From contig CAKJVC010000010.1 in assembly GCA_918026815.1 (NCBI GenBank), positions 1,180,501-1,244,500 of the forward strand: a DNA stretch of 64,000 nt. The letters run 5' to 3'. The stretch comes from Chalara sp. BL73. Taxonomy: Eukaryota > Ascomycota > Leotiomycetes > Helotiales. A model generated the notes under the pieces. It did no database searches. It worked only from the letters and a program-made list of their open reading frames with translations, and had not been told where the DNA came from. Shown one piece after another: positions 43,018 through 54,080 of the stretch (positions are counted from its first letter, which is position 1; each line of letters opens with the position of its first letter). The position numbers were made by a program, and so were the translations under genes.

Positions 43018-44854
43018 AGTCCCCACCCCCCCCTTTCGGCCACCCCTGCCTTTCGGCCACCTCGCTTAGCTCCCTCCCACCCACTTCAAAGCCTAATATC
43101 TCTACAACCCTTGAACTTCTATACAATCGCCCGTAGCCTCAGTATTTACAGACGAATCAGAGTCTCCTTCTTCAATTTCTCTATCCCCGGCTTCTATTTG
43201 GGCTACTTTAATGGCCCGGACGCTTGCAAACTTCGAATTCGGGCTTACTCTAACTTTCCGTCTTTTCTTAGGCTGGGACCCTTCTATTTTAGCTTCCAAT
43301 TGTTTTATTCGAAGCTCTGCTTGGGCTAAAGCGTAGTCTTTCTCATCCCAGCCTTTTGCAAGCTTCTTAAAAAGCTGGCGACGAGTTGGGAGATCGGTCT
43401 CTCCTAATCGAGTAATTATATCGGCTTGTAAACGCACATCTCTAGCTTTTCTAGGGGTCTCCCATTGAATAGCTGATATATTCTCATTCCATACCAGTCC
43501 TTCTTCCATAATCAAGTCCTTTGGAGCTGGTGCAGAGTCATTATTGCTATTTTCAAGAAGCAAACGGCTCATCAGAGGCTTAGCCATATTAATCGGCCAT
43601 AAACCGGTAGCCTTCCACCCAGCTTTAATATTCTTAGGTATCAGACTTTGTTCCCGGGCCTTCTGATAGCATAATAAAAAGTTCCGCTTCCCAATTGGAG
43701 TAGAATCAGACAAAAGACTTAAGTTACCAAGCTCTTTTCGGTAAGCTGCTTTCAAAGGGGAGAAAATTGATAAATCTAAAGGCTGTAAAACGTGAGACGA
43801 GTGAGGAGGCAAAAACAGTAAGTATATATTATGCATAAAGCACGTATACATAAATTCTGTAGTCTCATGACTTCCATGGCCGTCTAGAACGAGCAGTCTA
43901 GGCTCTTGAGGGTCCGGGAAAGCCGTAGAAGGTATAAATACTTTCTCAAGCCATTCCTGGGCTGTAACGTCTGTAGTCCAGCCATTTTCGGTAGCAGTAA
44001 AGTGCCAACGGCTAAACTTATCAAGGTTAGTAGGGAACCATTGTTGCTGTACTGATTTTCCTTTGTATATAACCAGTGGATCGAGCGCTCGGCCGGTGGC
44101 TGAAATACATTCAATAAATGAGGTCCAAGCTCTAGATCCGGGCTGCTTTCTCTGAATAAAACGCCGATTTTTACTCCCAACGACTAGCCCATTAACTCCT
44201 TGGCCTTCCATAATGCCAGCTTCGTCCATATTCCACCGATTTTCCGGCTTAATTGCTTTGATTTCAGGAATTTGGAATTTTTGGAACCAAAGCTTTATAA
44301 TTTCTGACGTAGCTCCATTGACACGTACAGAATCAATACTATACTGTCTCTTAGTCCGGAGAATGGGATTCCTTTTCAAAAAGCTTCGTATCCAGCGTTT
44401 TCCTAGTGTAGTAGTGTCTCCTCGTACAGTTAAAAGCCGCTGAGCAAAGTCTTTAATCTGCGAGTGCGTAGGGCTAAGCCCTAAGCTTTCTTGAACTAGA
44501 ATCCAGTCTGTTAAGCGCTTCTCCTGAACCGGAGCTAGCTTTTGCAGTGCTTCAGCACCTGTTTGACGGGTTTGGTGGCCATAAATCCTACTTTGAAGAG
44601 TAGACCTTGGTATGCCCCATTCGAGACTAGCTTTTCGGATAGAATCACCCTGGCTAATAGCTTCAAGGGCCCGTAATAAGTCTTCTTCCATATACTGAGG
44701 CTTCATAATTAATTGCAATAGTAGCCACAATTTCAAAAGTATCAGATAAGTTATTATCAAATTATAATTATTCAAAGTGAGGGCATGAGAAGTTACGGTG
44801 TGCTAAGCGAGGTGGCCGAAAGGCAGGGGTGGCCGAAAGGGGGGGGTGGGGACT
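43018..44854 (-). mobile_element. Intact pogo/Fot1-type DNA transposon
   Basis: A 1837-bp element flanked by TA (43016-43017, 44855-44856), with perfect 52-bp terminal inverted repeats (43018-43069, 44803-44854) starting AGTCCCCACC. Each repeat contains two tandem CCTTTCGGCCACC units, paralleling the doubled units of the element at 19718-21538. The single open frame has no lesions, so this copy may be mobile. Confidence 0.96.
43102..44706 (-). CDS. Pogo/Fot1 transposase (DDE_1), intact
   Basis: A 534-residue protein from the Met at 44706 (MKPQYMEEDLL); an upstream Met at 44775 would add 23 hydrophobic, unlikely residues. Psq helix-turn-helix DLLRALEAISQGDSIRKASL (about 8-45), Tc5/CENP-B-like DNA-binding domain with RWIRSFLKRNPILRTKRQ (about 65-135), then DDE_1 with Asp in RWNMDEAGIMEG, Asp in LLVLDGHGSHE and Asp in HVLQPLDLSIFSPL. 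The C-terminus has a basic KPKKRRKVRVSP-like nuclear signal (QPKKRRKVRVSPNSKFASV) and an acidic tail. It cuts and pastes DNA at TA targets in the nucleus. All catalytic Asp and all Trp codons lost in the sister copy are intact. Confidence 0.95.
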   Translation of the reverse strand: MKPQYMEEDLLRALEAISQGDSIRKASLEWGIPRSTLQSRIYGHQTRQTGAEALQKLAPVQEKRLTDWILVQESLGLSPTHSQIKDFAQRLLTVRGDTTTLGKRWIRSFLKRNPILRTKRQYSIDSVRVNGATSEIIKLWFQKFQIPEIKAIKPENRWNMDEAGIMEGQGVNGLVVGSKNRRFIQRKQPGSRAWTSFIECISATGRALDPLVIYKGKSVQQQWFPTNLDKFSRWHFTATENGWTTDVTAQEWLEKVFIPSTAFPDPQEPRLLVLDGHGSHETTEFMYTCFMHNIYLLFLPPHSSHVLQPLDLSIFSPLKAAYRKELGNLSLLSDSTPIGKRNFLLCYQKAREQSLIPKNIKAGWKATGLWPINMAKPLMSRLLLENSNNDSAPAPKDLIMEEGLVWNENISAIQWETPRKARDVRLQADIITRLGETDLPTRRQLFKKLAKGWDEKDYALAQAELRIKQLEAKIEGSQPKKRRKVRVSPNSKFASVRAIKVAQIEAGDREIEEGDSDSSVNTEATGDCIEVQGL

Positions 44855-44856
44855 TA

Positions 44857-45566
44857 CGAAGTTTTATCCAGAAACATGCAATAATAATGACGCTATAATG
44901 GAGGTGTTGACGCGTAGGAGACGACGCTGCGATCAAGGCGGCTGGGCTCTAAGCTGGCGTATCTACCACCTGCGAATCAGTCGTTGGGGGGGGGGGGGTA
45001 GCCAGTTTGCTTATTAATTTGAGACTGAGACCGCCCGATAGAGTGTAATAGCTGGTAATCGTATTTCTGGTCTTGAGTCAAGTCGGGTACCTTTAGCCGG
45101 CGAATAGGAGGATGAGGGGCAGACTCTAAAGAGGGCTCTGGGAAAGGTAGAAGTGGGTTTAATATAGCTGCCATTGCGAATACTGATTGGCATGAGAACA
45201 CTGGAAACTGTAAGGAACGCGATGCAAGACATGTAAATTTGATATTTTGTGTGTGCTATCATATTAGGATAAACGAAAGGCCACCCTGCTGGCGCTGTAA
45301 CAATACCTGAGACCTGTGCCTTCGTAAGGAGATGATGAAACTCTTTGTCAAGATTGCAAAAAAGATAACCCTGCGTAAATACCTGTCTGTTATGCTCTGT
45401 CTGTCACAGCCAGCTTATGGATTACTTGGCCGACCTGTCATGGCGCCACCTGCGCTATGAACAAAAGACGAGAATAATTGGTTGGGAACCAATCGCGTAC
45501 TAAGGTATATACACTAGTACCGTGACACTGTCCACAGGCGATTGTTTTTACCCTTCTCAATTTTGC
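44857..45566. other. No gene seen
   Basis: About 0.7 kb with a poly-G run at about 44989-44998; short frames only. Confidence 0.5.
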
Positions 45567-47132
45567 TTAATGCTCCTCATAATGAACACACTGGCACTCG
45601 ACACAATCACACTCAGTCCCGCACTCACATCCCCTCGGCCCAGGCTGCGGCCGCAGATTTCGCGGCGTGAAAACAAGGCGGCATGCGTCCTGCCGGGAAC
45701 GGAACCCGTTAGCCTCGAACGGCGCCATGGACAGCGGCGTGGTTTCGGGTGCGACCGATAGGCGGAACTCGCGGACGACCGCCGCCAGGATCATGCGCAT
45801 CTGGAAAATGGCCATGTTGCCACCTGGGCAGCGACGGGCGCCCATCCCGAAAGGCGCAAGGCAGCGACGCCGCTCAGTATTTAAGTTAGAGTCGTCGTCT
45901 AGCCAGCGCGCCGGATCGAACTCGTCGTAGTTGGGGAAGAGGTCCGGCCGCTGCCGACTGAGAGAAAGCGACTGCGTTGTCACGACAGTGCCTGCAGGGA
46001 CGTAGTAGCCTAAAATATCTAAGCCGCCTCGAGGCACAACACGGCTACCCGTTAAGGCCACCGGCGGGCGGAAGCGCAGGCCTTCTGTAATACAGGCGTT
46101 AAGCAGCTTTAAGTTCTCGAGGTTGTTGAACCCTTTGACTGACTGAAGCTCCTTATGCATAGCCTCGACTAGGCTCGGTTCTTGGGCGAGATAATAGAAA
46201 ATGAAAGCTAGTGCCGACGACGTGGTTTCAGTGGCGGCGAGAATCTGGCCGGCCATTTCGGCGCTGATTTCAGTTTTACTCTCTCCGAATTGCTCGTGTT
46301 TCATGCTTTTTATAAGCAGTTCGTATACCGCGGACACGTCGCTATTTTCTGCCTCCTTTTCAGCTTCCTCAACGATTTCTTTACCGAGATAAAACAAGTA
46401 GTCGCTAGAACGAACTCGAAAAGCAGCATGGCGAAAAGGGCTCAGCTTTAGCCATGCGAAAAGCCATTCGGGAAAGCAAAGTCGCCACACAACAAGGAAG
46501 TTGTACTCGCCGACAACATGAGGGAAGTCTCCCGGCTCCAGATTCGCCTGAGGGCCGGCCATAACAACCTGCGAGTTCAGAAGCGTCGCGATACGTAAGT
46601 GATAAACAATGTCTTCCGGACTTTTGCCCTGAGATGCACCCAGATTGGCGATCATTTGCACGATGTTTTTCTCAAACGTAGGCTGCCAATACCGAAGTGC
46701 TTTAGTTGTCGTCGCTATCATGACAGGGCGGCGGCGCGAGCGAGCGACAGGGTTCTGTGGGTACGTGACCGTCCAGTCGTGGCCGCCGATGCGCAGCGCC
46801 CGGATGGCCGTAGGCGCCGTGTCGAGGTCCTGACGCACAAAGAGGGTTTGCACGGATTGCACGTCGTTGAGAAGAACCATGTTCGGCGAGATTCGCACTA
46901 TAGGTCCGTATTTCGACAAAAGACTATCAGCTTCGAAAGATAGCCGGCCGTGCCATCTCTGCCAGCGGATCCAAAAAGAACTTGCAGCCGGAAACCGGGG
47001 GCCTGGGATCTTTGAAAGGACGTGGAGCTTAGACCAGTATATCATCTGGCAGGTTTTGAACAGAGCAAATACGGCCAGCATCGCCAGTGCTGCGCTCGTC
47101 GACGAGGCTGTCAAAAAGATAGTCTCTATCAT
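45567..47132 (-). CDS. Cytochrome P450 with Cys-rich tail
   Basis: A 521-residue intronless P450. An N-terminal membrane anchor (FLTASSTSAALAMLAVFALF) precedes KIPGPRFPA. The I-helix oxygen-binding motif is AGQILAATETTSS, the ExxR motif is EGLRF, the PERF-equivalent is FDPARW, and the haem loop is FGMGARRCPGG with axial Cys435. The protein therefore looks catalytically competent and ER-anchored. After the normal P450 end (about residue 490) it carries an unusual tail with Cys502, 504, 508, 510, 513 and 515 in a C-x-C-x3-C-x-C-x2-C-x-C arrangement. Its substrate is unknown; no synthase gene lies nearby. An MFS gene 3.5 kb away is separated by a transposon. Confidence 0.93.
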   Translation of the reverse strand: MIETIFLTASSTSAALAMLAVFALFKTCQMIYWSKLHVLSKIPGPRFPAASSFWIRWQRWHGRLSFEADSLLSKYGPIVRISPNMVLLNDVQSVQTLFVRQDLDTAPTAIRALRIGGHDWTVTYPQNPVARSRRRPVMIATTTKALRYWQPTFEKNIVQMIANLGASQGKSPEDIVYHLRIATLLNSQVVMAGPQANLEPGDFPHVVGEYNFLVVWRLCFPEWLFAWLKLSPFRHAAFRVRSSDYLFYLGKEIVEEAEKEAENSDVSAVYELLIKSMKHEQFGESKTEISAEMAGQILAATETTSSALAFIFYYLAQEPSLVEAMHKELQSVKGFNNLENLKLLNACITEGLRFRPPVALTGSRVVPRGGLDILGYYVPAGTVVTTQSLSLSRQRPDLFPNYDEFDPARWLDDDSNLNTERRRCLAPFGMGARRCPGGNMAIFQMRMILAAVVREFRLSVAPETTPLSMAPFEANGFRSRQDACRLVFTPRNLRPQPGPRGCECGTECDCVECQCVHYEEH

Positions 47133-47409
47133 GTTGAAGTGCTTCAGTTGTAGTAAAGCTGATGTTTAGTAGGATCGGGGAATTGTTGCTTTAACTTGTA
47201 GATTTAACGCAAGAGTGTCAGTTCTTTCTTCTGAATAGTCGCCGTCCTTTATTTTTATATACGGAAATCCACAAAATCTCCTCCCAGAACATCAGCATTT
47301 GTTTCCTGTTTAGGCACGGAGGTGGCTGTTCCGGGGAGTGATTCGTGCATCAAAAAGCGCACATCGTAGCAGATCCAGAATTAAGGTTTATTTGTCTGTC
47401 CACTTCGTA
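47133..47409. other. P450 upstream region
   Basis: About 280 bp between the P450 start and a Tc1 element; no specific site identified. Confidence 0.4.
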
Positions 47410-48668
47410 CATGCCCGAATATTTCAACAGCCACACCTCCTCCACTTATAAATGCTTGGCAATGCTGTTTTTGATTTATTGCTGTATTTTGTAGGGCCTC
47501 CTTCCGCTAGAATCACTGCAATACATCGTTCACTCATTCCCTTGATCAATTCTTGTATAGTAGCCTGTGTAATTGACTCCCACGCTTCATTGACAGCTTC
47601 CTTTAGCATTTTATAGGAACGATGATAGTCTGGGCGCTTTTCTTGAATATAATGCTTTATCATATCCCAAATAGTCTCAATAGGATTCAAATCAGATGAG
47701 CTTGCAGGCCAAAATATCGGCGTAATGCCAATACTTCATAAAACACACGTAGTAAACTCCAAAGAGTGACCTTTTGCGTTATTATGCTGAAAAATCAGTT
47801 CCGGATAACGCTGTATAATTTCCTGTACCAAAAGCACAATAATTCCTGCGTACGATCCTTCATTAATCGTTCCCCAATCCTTCTTCTAAAACGGCCCTTT
47901 GTGCCCGTCGTATTTGCCTGATATTGATCCCCAAAACATCTATCCAATCTTGCGTTGAATTCGGCCATCAACCTAATCTTCGTTGTACAATTCTGACTCG
48001 TCAATACGCCTAATTATCCAGACTTTTGTATGCTTTCCAGGATTAACCCAAATCTCGCCAGTCCAAAGCATGTTGTTCCATTGTTCGTCAGTCCAAAAAA
48101 AGTGTTCCTAAGCCCAAGCTAATCGATCTTGTTTGTGTTTGTCGGTAAGTAAAGTTTTACGCCTTGCAAGACGTCGGCCGAATCCTTCTTTTTTAAATGA
48201 AGTTCGTATTGCTTTCAAGCTACAGTCGAAGTCAAGAATATTTGGAATATCTTCCCAAGGCATACGACGATTTTTGCGCGAGCGAGTAACTAATTCTATA
48301 AAGCGTTTACGCTTCGGAGTATTTAAGCCAAACTTTGCGGCCAGATCGTCGTTATTGAGGTGTTAAAGAATGAGAAACAGCATATTAAACTTGATTTCGA
48401 GTAAAGTTGAGTTGTAAAGCTACTTCGTCTTGAGAATAGCCTGCATATTGATATAAGGTTTGAGCTCGAAGTCGGTCACCGCGTGTACAATACCGATGCG
48501 ATGGTGTTTTTGGCGTAGGTACACAGTATGTAGAGTCCATGATGAAGTGGTTGAAAAACAGTGTAAAGCGGCGTTCCGAGCATTTTATAATCATTGGCTG
48601 TATCCGGTGTGAATACAAATCGACATACTAAGTGCACGGCTTAGATTTTGTTGGAATATTCGCGCATG
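47410..48668 (-). mobile_element. Tc1/mariner element, dead
   Basis: A 1259-bp element flanked by TA (47408-47409, 48669-48670), with short terminal repeats starting CATGCSCGAATATTYCAAC at both ends. It contains the transposase pseudogene on the minus strand. Confidence 0.85.
47424..48545 (-). pseudogene. Tc1/mariner transposase pseudogene
   Basis: Minus-strand pieces: N-terminal helix-turn-helix RLRAQTLYQYAGYSQDEVAL, then NRRMPWEDIPNIL, WTDEQWNNMLWTGEIWVNPG, FWGSISGKYDGHKGPF, LIFQHNNAKGHSLEFT and WPASSSDLNPIETIWDMIKH, near the usual end QELIKGMSERC. Catalytic Asp positions are partly changed (QHNNAKGH where QDN/QDG is expected). Several in-frame stops replace Trp or Gln, with at least one frameshift between the first two pieces. 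This is a DDE_3 family member unrelated at close range to the copy at 61957. Confidence 0.85.
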
Positions 48669-48670
48669 TA

Positions 48671-49681
48671 CAAATACAGATAGTTCCAGCCCTGTCTAGC
48701 GGCGATATCGAGAAAGGTCAAATCCAATCGCAATGTTGCACGCCGGCACATTTTTTAGCCGGCGGACAGGGTTATTATTCGGACTCGACTGATGGTGGAA
48801 AGTAGCCACTTCATGGCCACCCTGGCAGTCGTCCTTGTCGCTTTTTTCTTCTACTCCGCTTATCATATTGGCCACGGCTGGTCATCTGTCAATGCTAGCA
48901 TCCAAGTCTTTACTGGCAGCTGCAGCACGACATCCTAGATCAACTTTTTTGTAACGGTCTTATTACGTCTGGGCCAATCAAGATAGCTGATCTAGTCCGC
49001 GGGTTGTATGTCTGGTTTGGAGTAGATATATCACCCATACTATGAAGAATACTATTTGAGTTGAGCACGAAGCTCCTATCCTAAGAAATATCATTTATTT
49101 ATATAGAACCTCCGTGGCCTGAGATCAGTCGGATCACTTTGATCAGTTGGATCAGCCCTTGATCCTTATCAGAATATAAGTCACTCTTAGTAGTAATATC
49201 AAGTGTAGCGCTACACTTTTTGACATTCCTGATCCCGTTGATCCGTCACATGACCCAGGGGTTCTCCGTGTAAGTGACTGAAATAGGGTCTCTCGGCTGG
49301 GGAATCAATTGAAGGATTTGTGTCGCGGTCCTATAGGTTACATGCACGACACATTGTCATTCATTGACAGATGTCGTGCCACAACCGCGAATCTCATTAA
49401 TTCACTTAGCTAGGACCCTGGAACTAGTCATGGTTATATCAGGGCAGTTCCAACAGTAGTTAACCTTTTCTCTTTAGTTTAGAATCTTCGTATTTGATAC
49501 CTTACAAACAGCTGTAGTCGGCGCCAGTATTGGGATCGTGACACTTGAAAGTGTATTCTTGTTGAATCAGTGCATAATTGGTTGATAATCCATGTAATCG
49601 CACACGCTCAAAAAGCTTCATTAATTAGTATATAGTATAAATGTTGGCACGAGTGAATAGCGTACCCCGCGACGCTCGGAC
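48671..49681. other. Repeat-rich spacer
   Basis: No gene. A perfect-ended hairpin lies at 49344-49379. A family-E LTR end lies at 49470-49512. A segment near 49040-49085 (ATGAAGAATACTATTTGAG) resembles 52995-53035. Confidence 0.55.
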
Positions 49682-49830
49682 TGTCACGATTAGCACAGAC
49701 CAACTCGCCCGTGTTCCTTAATTGGGACCAGTGGCCCGTGGTCTGAGAACTTGACTTAGCCAACAGCCCCAGAGATTATACTTTTTCTCTCCTACTCGAG
49801 CGCGGACCTCCTATTGTGAATTGTACAGCC
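49682..49830 (+). mobile_element. LTR remnant, family E
   Basis: Starts TGTCACGATTAGCAC and resembles 37933-38090 over about 150 bp; its 3' end is eroded and no target duplication is visible. Confidence 0.6.
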
Positions 49831-50628
49831 AAGGTTACGTGAATCATATACCCCCACGCCGCTCGGACCATATGAATATATTATCCCCTTAACCGCCAAT
49901 GTCGTCCAACCTCTGCAAATGCATAACGCTATCCAGGGTACCCGATAAGATTGTAAAGTATGTCAAGTCATCCTTTAATACTGTAGACTGTTTTATGTAG
50001 TATTTATAAGAATCCAGCTCCATAATCGGTTCATAAAGGTTGAAATTGAAGTTTTCAGATAAGTCCAAGCCTTTTAATTGGTCATATGTAATGACTAATC
50101 TACAGGGGTTGAACGACATTGACGGTTAAAGAATAGCTTTTTGTATGTAGCGGTAGAACAAGTCACCACCTATCACGAGCATACTGGCACTGCGCAATAT
50201 CGCGGTGCTACGTGCCCAATGGGTACCGACTTGAGCAATTACAAGTTATCAAAAACAAGAAGTATCACTCAACCAGAGTGATACAAACACTTAGCCTAAG
50301 TATCTTAATGTCTTCCTAGCATGCCAAACGCGGGTGAGATGCCGTAGTTGCACTGCATCATTAAATGAGCAGGGTTGACCACCAGGCCACGCGAGTCAGT
50401 TTGACGCCCTTCTAGGCCATTATTACCATCTGTGACCACCTGGGAGAGCAGGCCCTGGACCATCGGCGGATGTGCATGCAAGGATCGCGGCAATGCAGGT
50501 TGTGGGTGCTCTAAAGCTTGGCTTGTCTGGACTGTTTTCCGTTGAATGCTTGTGGCTACATTGAATTCAATATGTGATCTCTCGAGCGCGAGCTATTGTA
50601 GCATCAATTTTCACGCTGCCAATCGAAC
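49831..50628. other. Spacer upstream of MFS gene, contains R3 copy 2
   Basis: No gene recognised. Repeat R3 copy 2 occupies 50142-50289. Confidence 0.5.
50142..50289 (+). repeat. Dispersed repeat R3, copy 2
   Basis: Partner of 26217-26380; runs from TGTATGTAGCGG to GTGATACAAACA and retains the GTATCACTC...GAGTGATAC hairpin. Flanks CTTTT and CTTAG only partly match. Confidence 0.6.
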
Positions 50629-52417
50629 ATGATAATGGACGACATAGAGAAGATGAACACTTCGATAAAAGGCGACAGCGTGCATATCTCGGAACCTATT
50701 CGAGTGGCGAACGAGAACAATAACTACCACAAGCCGAATCATACCATTGAGATCGATTCCCCGCCTATGCGAACAATTCATGGCGTCAGTTGGCTACTGG
50801 TCGTTGTCTCCCTCATTTCCGCTACTTTTCTTTGGGGCCTCGATGGCACTATAGTCGCTGATATCCAAGCCACGTTTGTCGAAGAATTTCATGCAATAGA
50901 TAAGCTGGCCTGGAACTCGGTGTCATTCTTTCTAGGTGCTGCAGCTACGGTATTGTCGTGGTGAGAATTCCACAAATTAGCAGTCGTTGGTTCTTTATTT
51001 TATCTGTATCCTACCCTAACAGTACCGCAGGAGTCAAATATACAGCCATTTTGACGCAAAATGGATTTTCATTTTTTGTGTCATGTTCTTCGAGATCGGT
51101 TCTGCCATTTGTGGCGCGGCTCCATCAGAGTCCGCCTTGATTGCTGGGCGAGCCATTTGCGGCGTAGGTGGAGCCGGAATGTACACCGGCGTCTTGACAC
51201 TGCTCTCTCTTACTACCGATGAAAAAGAGCGTGCTCTTTATATGGGTATTCCTGGAATCACCTGGGGAATGGGAACCGTCCTAGGACCGGTCATTGGAGG
51301 AGCATTTGCGCTTCACGCTACCTGGCGATGGGGATTCTATATCAACCTATGTGTTGGTGCGGCATGTGCTCCAGTATACATTTTTTTAGTTCCTTCGATT
51401 GATCCTCAATCTGGCTCCTCCGTGAAAAATCGGCTCAAGGATATTGACTGGCTTGGAATGATCCTTCTCGCTGGGGCATCGACAACGTTTATTATGGGTA
51501 TCAGCTTCGGCGGCGTGGCATTCCCTTGGACATCTGCTCGTATGATAACTTTATTTGTTCTAGCATTCATTTTCTCTTCAGCCTTTGCGGTCCAGCAGAG
51601 TTTAGTCCTTTTCACAAACCATCCTGTCTTTCCAGTCAGCATAGTAAAGAATGTCAGTGTCCTGGCTATATTCTTCAATGAGACATGCTCTGCAACAGCC
51701 TGCTTCTTGCCTATCTATTTTATCCCTCTCTAGTAAGTACCCATAACATACATTATTGAGACGAGGTCTTGGGCTAATTATCCCACGTGAAGCTTCCAGT
51801 ATGTGCGCGGTGATTCTCCGCTGAAAGCAGGCATTTACCTGCTGCCTTTCATTTGCACAATGGTTGCGACAGTGATGGTTTGTGGAACTGTAGTTAGCAA
51901 GACAGGCTATTGGATGCCATGGTTCTTTTACGGAGGAGCGCTTGTGCTTATTGGCGGAGTATTAATGTATACGGTTGATGAGGGAACCTCCGGAGCCAGG
52001 GTGTACGGCTACAGCATTCTCATTGGATCCGGATCCGGAGCGTATATTCAAATGCCTTTCAACGCAGCTCAGGGATTTGTGGAACCGCGTATGATTCCTG
52101 CAGCGGTCGGACTGATCACCTGCGCCCAGCTTGCTGCTCCTGCAATTACGTTGAGCATCGCAAACTCCGTCTTCCTAAACAAGGCAGTCGCTCAGCTCAA
52201 ACCAATTCTGCCACCAGGTGCGCCCACGCTCCAGCTGGTGTCTGGTGTCGGAAGTGAATACCTGTCAAGCCTCGACCGGGGAAAGCAGGCTGAGGTACTG
52301 CATGCCGTTCTGCAAAGCATGTCAAATGCCTACATCCTGATAATTACTTCGGGGGCTCTGACGCTGGTTATGTCAAGCTTTTTGGTACTGCATTCTCGGT
52401 GGTTAGCAAGGTGCTAG
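50629..52417 (+). CDS. MFS transporter, DHA2-like
   Basis: Predicted 552 residues from exons 50629-50960, 51031-51732 and 51793-52417; introns of 70 and 60 bp (GTGAGA/CGCAG with a CTAAC branch site; GTAAGT/GAAG), both phase 2. After a polar 50-residue N-terminus come about 14 hydrophobic segments. The first contains LDGTIVADIQ, the drug:H+ antiporter-2 signature. The first junction restores SWSQIYSHFDAKWIFIFCVM, the second PLYFQYVRGDSPLKAGIYLL. Motif C-like GMGTVLGPVIGGAF is present. Plasma-membrane or vacuolar export of a small molecule is the family role; substrate unknown. ATG at 50635 is an alternative start. The gene looks intact. Confidence 0.9.
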
Positions 52418-52609
52418 CTGTTGGACATCTAGCTTGATAGGGAATATTTCATGGGAGAAATTTGGGTTTATAATAGTTTTACTTGCATTTAGAAGATATT
52501 AATTTATGTGCCTTGCACCAAGTGTAGGATGGAATACGTCTCGTGGGATGAAAGAATTGAGTTAAGAACATGGACATTATACTCTAAAATACGATGTAAC
52601 AATTAATAC

Positions 52610-52839
52610 TATCACGGCCTTACCTCGCTTAGAGCCCTTTGGGGCTCGGCCCCTGACACCACAAGGGCTCGCTTACGCTGGCCCCTGGCCAGTCTTCTGT
52701 ATATAAAGCACTGCTTTCCTTCCCTTCTTTTGTCTGTAGCTTGTTCTCTTCGTTATAAAATTTGACAGTCGTTCACACTTTTGAGTCCCTCTTCCTGAGA
52801 TCCACGGATCGAGATCTCTGTTCGCCCTGAGTTGTTACA
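52610..52839 (+). mobile_element. Solo LTR, family B, with perfect duplication
   Basis: Begins TATCACGGCC (the first G changed to A) and ends GAGTTGTTACA. Perfect 5-bp target duplications AATAC at 52605-52609 and 52840-52844 define the family-B ends. It lies about 190 bp downstream of the MFS stop. Confidence 0.95.
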
Positions 52840-53169
52840 AATACGTTTCAGGCTGTGAAACTGTCACGGACTAGAGTAACCTTCTAGATAGAAGTTCACT
52901 TTGTCTGCTGTGGGTTGGAAGGGAGAGGTAGGTGTATCAAACACGGGACGATTATACCCAATAACTTAATGAAGTAAACCTGGTGACTAGTATATGAAGA
53001 ATGCTATTTGAGCTGACCACGGAGCTCCTATATAATGGGCGAAGACCCAGATTTATAAGTAACTGTTGGTAATTTTTATTTTTATTTTGATTCCATACTC
53101 TGTTTAGCTCCCACGTAGCGCTATGCAAAGACCTTCTATATACAATTCCAGGTAGATATCACCTTTATC

Positions 53170-53432
53170 TGTTGAACAGGCTAGGTCTAAGGATCATACC
53201 TAGCCTATTGGGGAAGTTCTATTTACGTATGCGTATGCACATACGTATTTTAGCTTTGATGATGAATCTACTGTCGTATACGTTACGCCGTATGTGATAC
53301 CACGTGTGAGTATCACATCTCTATAAGTAGAGAGATCCTTTCTTGTAGTTCGTAGTTCTACAACCTTCAGCAATTGACTTGTTTTGCCCCATACTATCTG
53401 AAGGCCAATGACTCTCTTCTTTTATTTCAACA
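53170..53432 (+). mobile_element. Divergent LTR, family A
   Basis: TGTTGAACAGGCTAGGTC to TTTCAACA, 263 bp. It shares GAGTATCACATCTCTATAAG and the CTTCAGCAATTGAC block with the family-A copies but has a different central region. Flanks TTATC and CTTTA do not match. Confidence 0.75.
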
Positions 53433-53689
53433 CTTTACATGTTTTGCCGCTGCGAAGCTCTGGCCCAAAAGTACTGATACTGCGCTAACACCAATTTGGC
53501 ACTCGTGTAGGTACTCATGCATTATTCTTTACAGCCAAGCTATGCAAGAACCATGCATTGATACATTGACCAAAGCTCCCCGATGGGCCGGGCGGCATGT
53601 CGCAGCATTTGCGCTACAGAGGTACAAACTGATACAATTTGTACACCGGCGAGACATCAAACGGATCAAAGATGGGATTCCGTGACAAA

Positions 53690-54080
53690 AGGAGGGCAGC
53701 AAGAGGGATTGCAATATAGCAGGTAAGGACAGGTGACTGGCGATGTAGCCGTAGCAGTGATGTATCGATGTCAAGAGAAGGCCTTCTAATTCATGAAGAA
53801 AACTTAAGCTTGCCGTCCCCCAGAGGGTTCGAATATTTCCTTATATCCTTTGTTCCCCAACTGTTCTGTATTCCTTACCTACAGAGTTACCGAGTTTTAG
53901 GCTTCGGTATTCCTGAACAGTATTCTGGCAGTCGGGGTCCATGACAGTCTAGATAATATGCCTTTGTAGTGGCTGCAAGTCTTTGGCTGGCCATCATCTA
54001 GCCTTCGTTACCCTAATTGTTCGCTTACAGCCTGCAACCGACCCTACCTGTTACAGCTCCCTTGCAAGACTATCGAGGAG
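53690..54080 (+). repeat. Dispersed repeat R1, copy 2
   Basis: Partner of 16464-16900, sharing GGGATTGCAATATAGCAGGT, GTATCGATGT, AAGCTTGCC and GTGGCTGCAAG in order. Confidence 0.6.

Noticed and set aside
45567..52417. P450 plus MFS transporter as a secondary-metabolite gene cluster.
   Set aside because: No PKS, NRPS, terpene synthase or other backbone gene is in the window, and a transposon separates the two.
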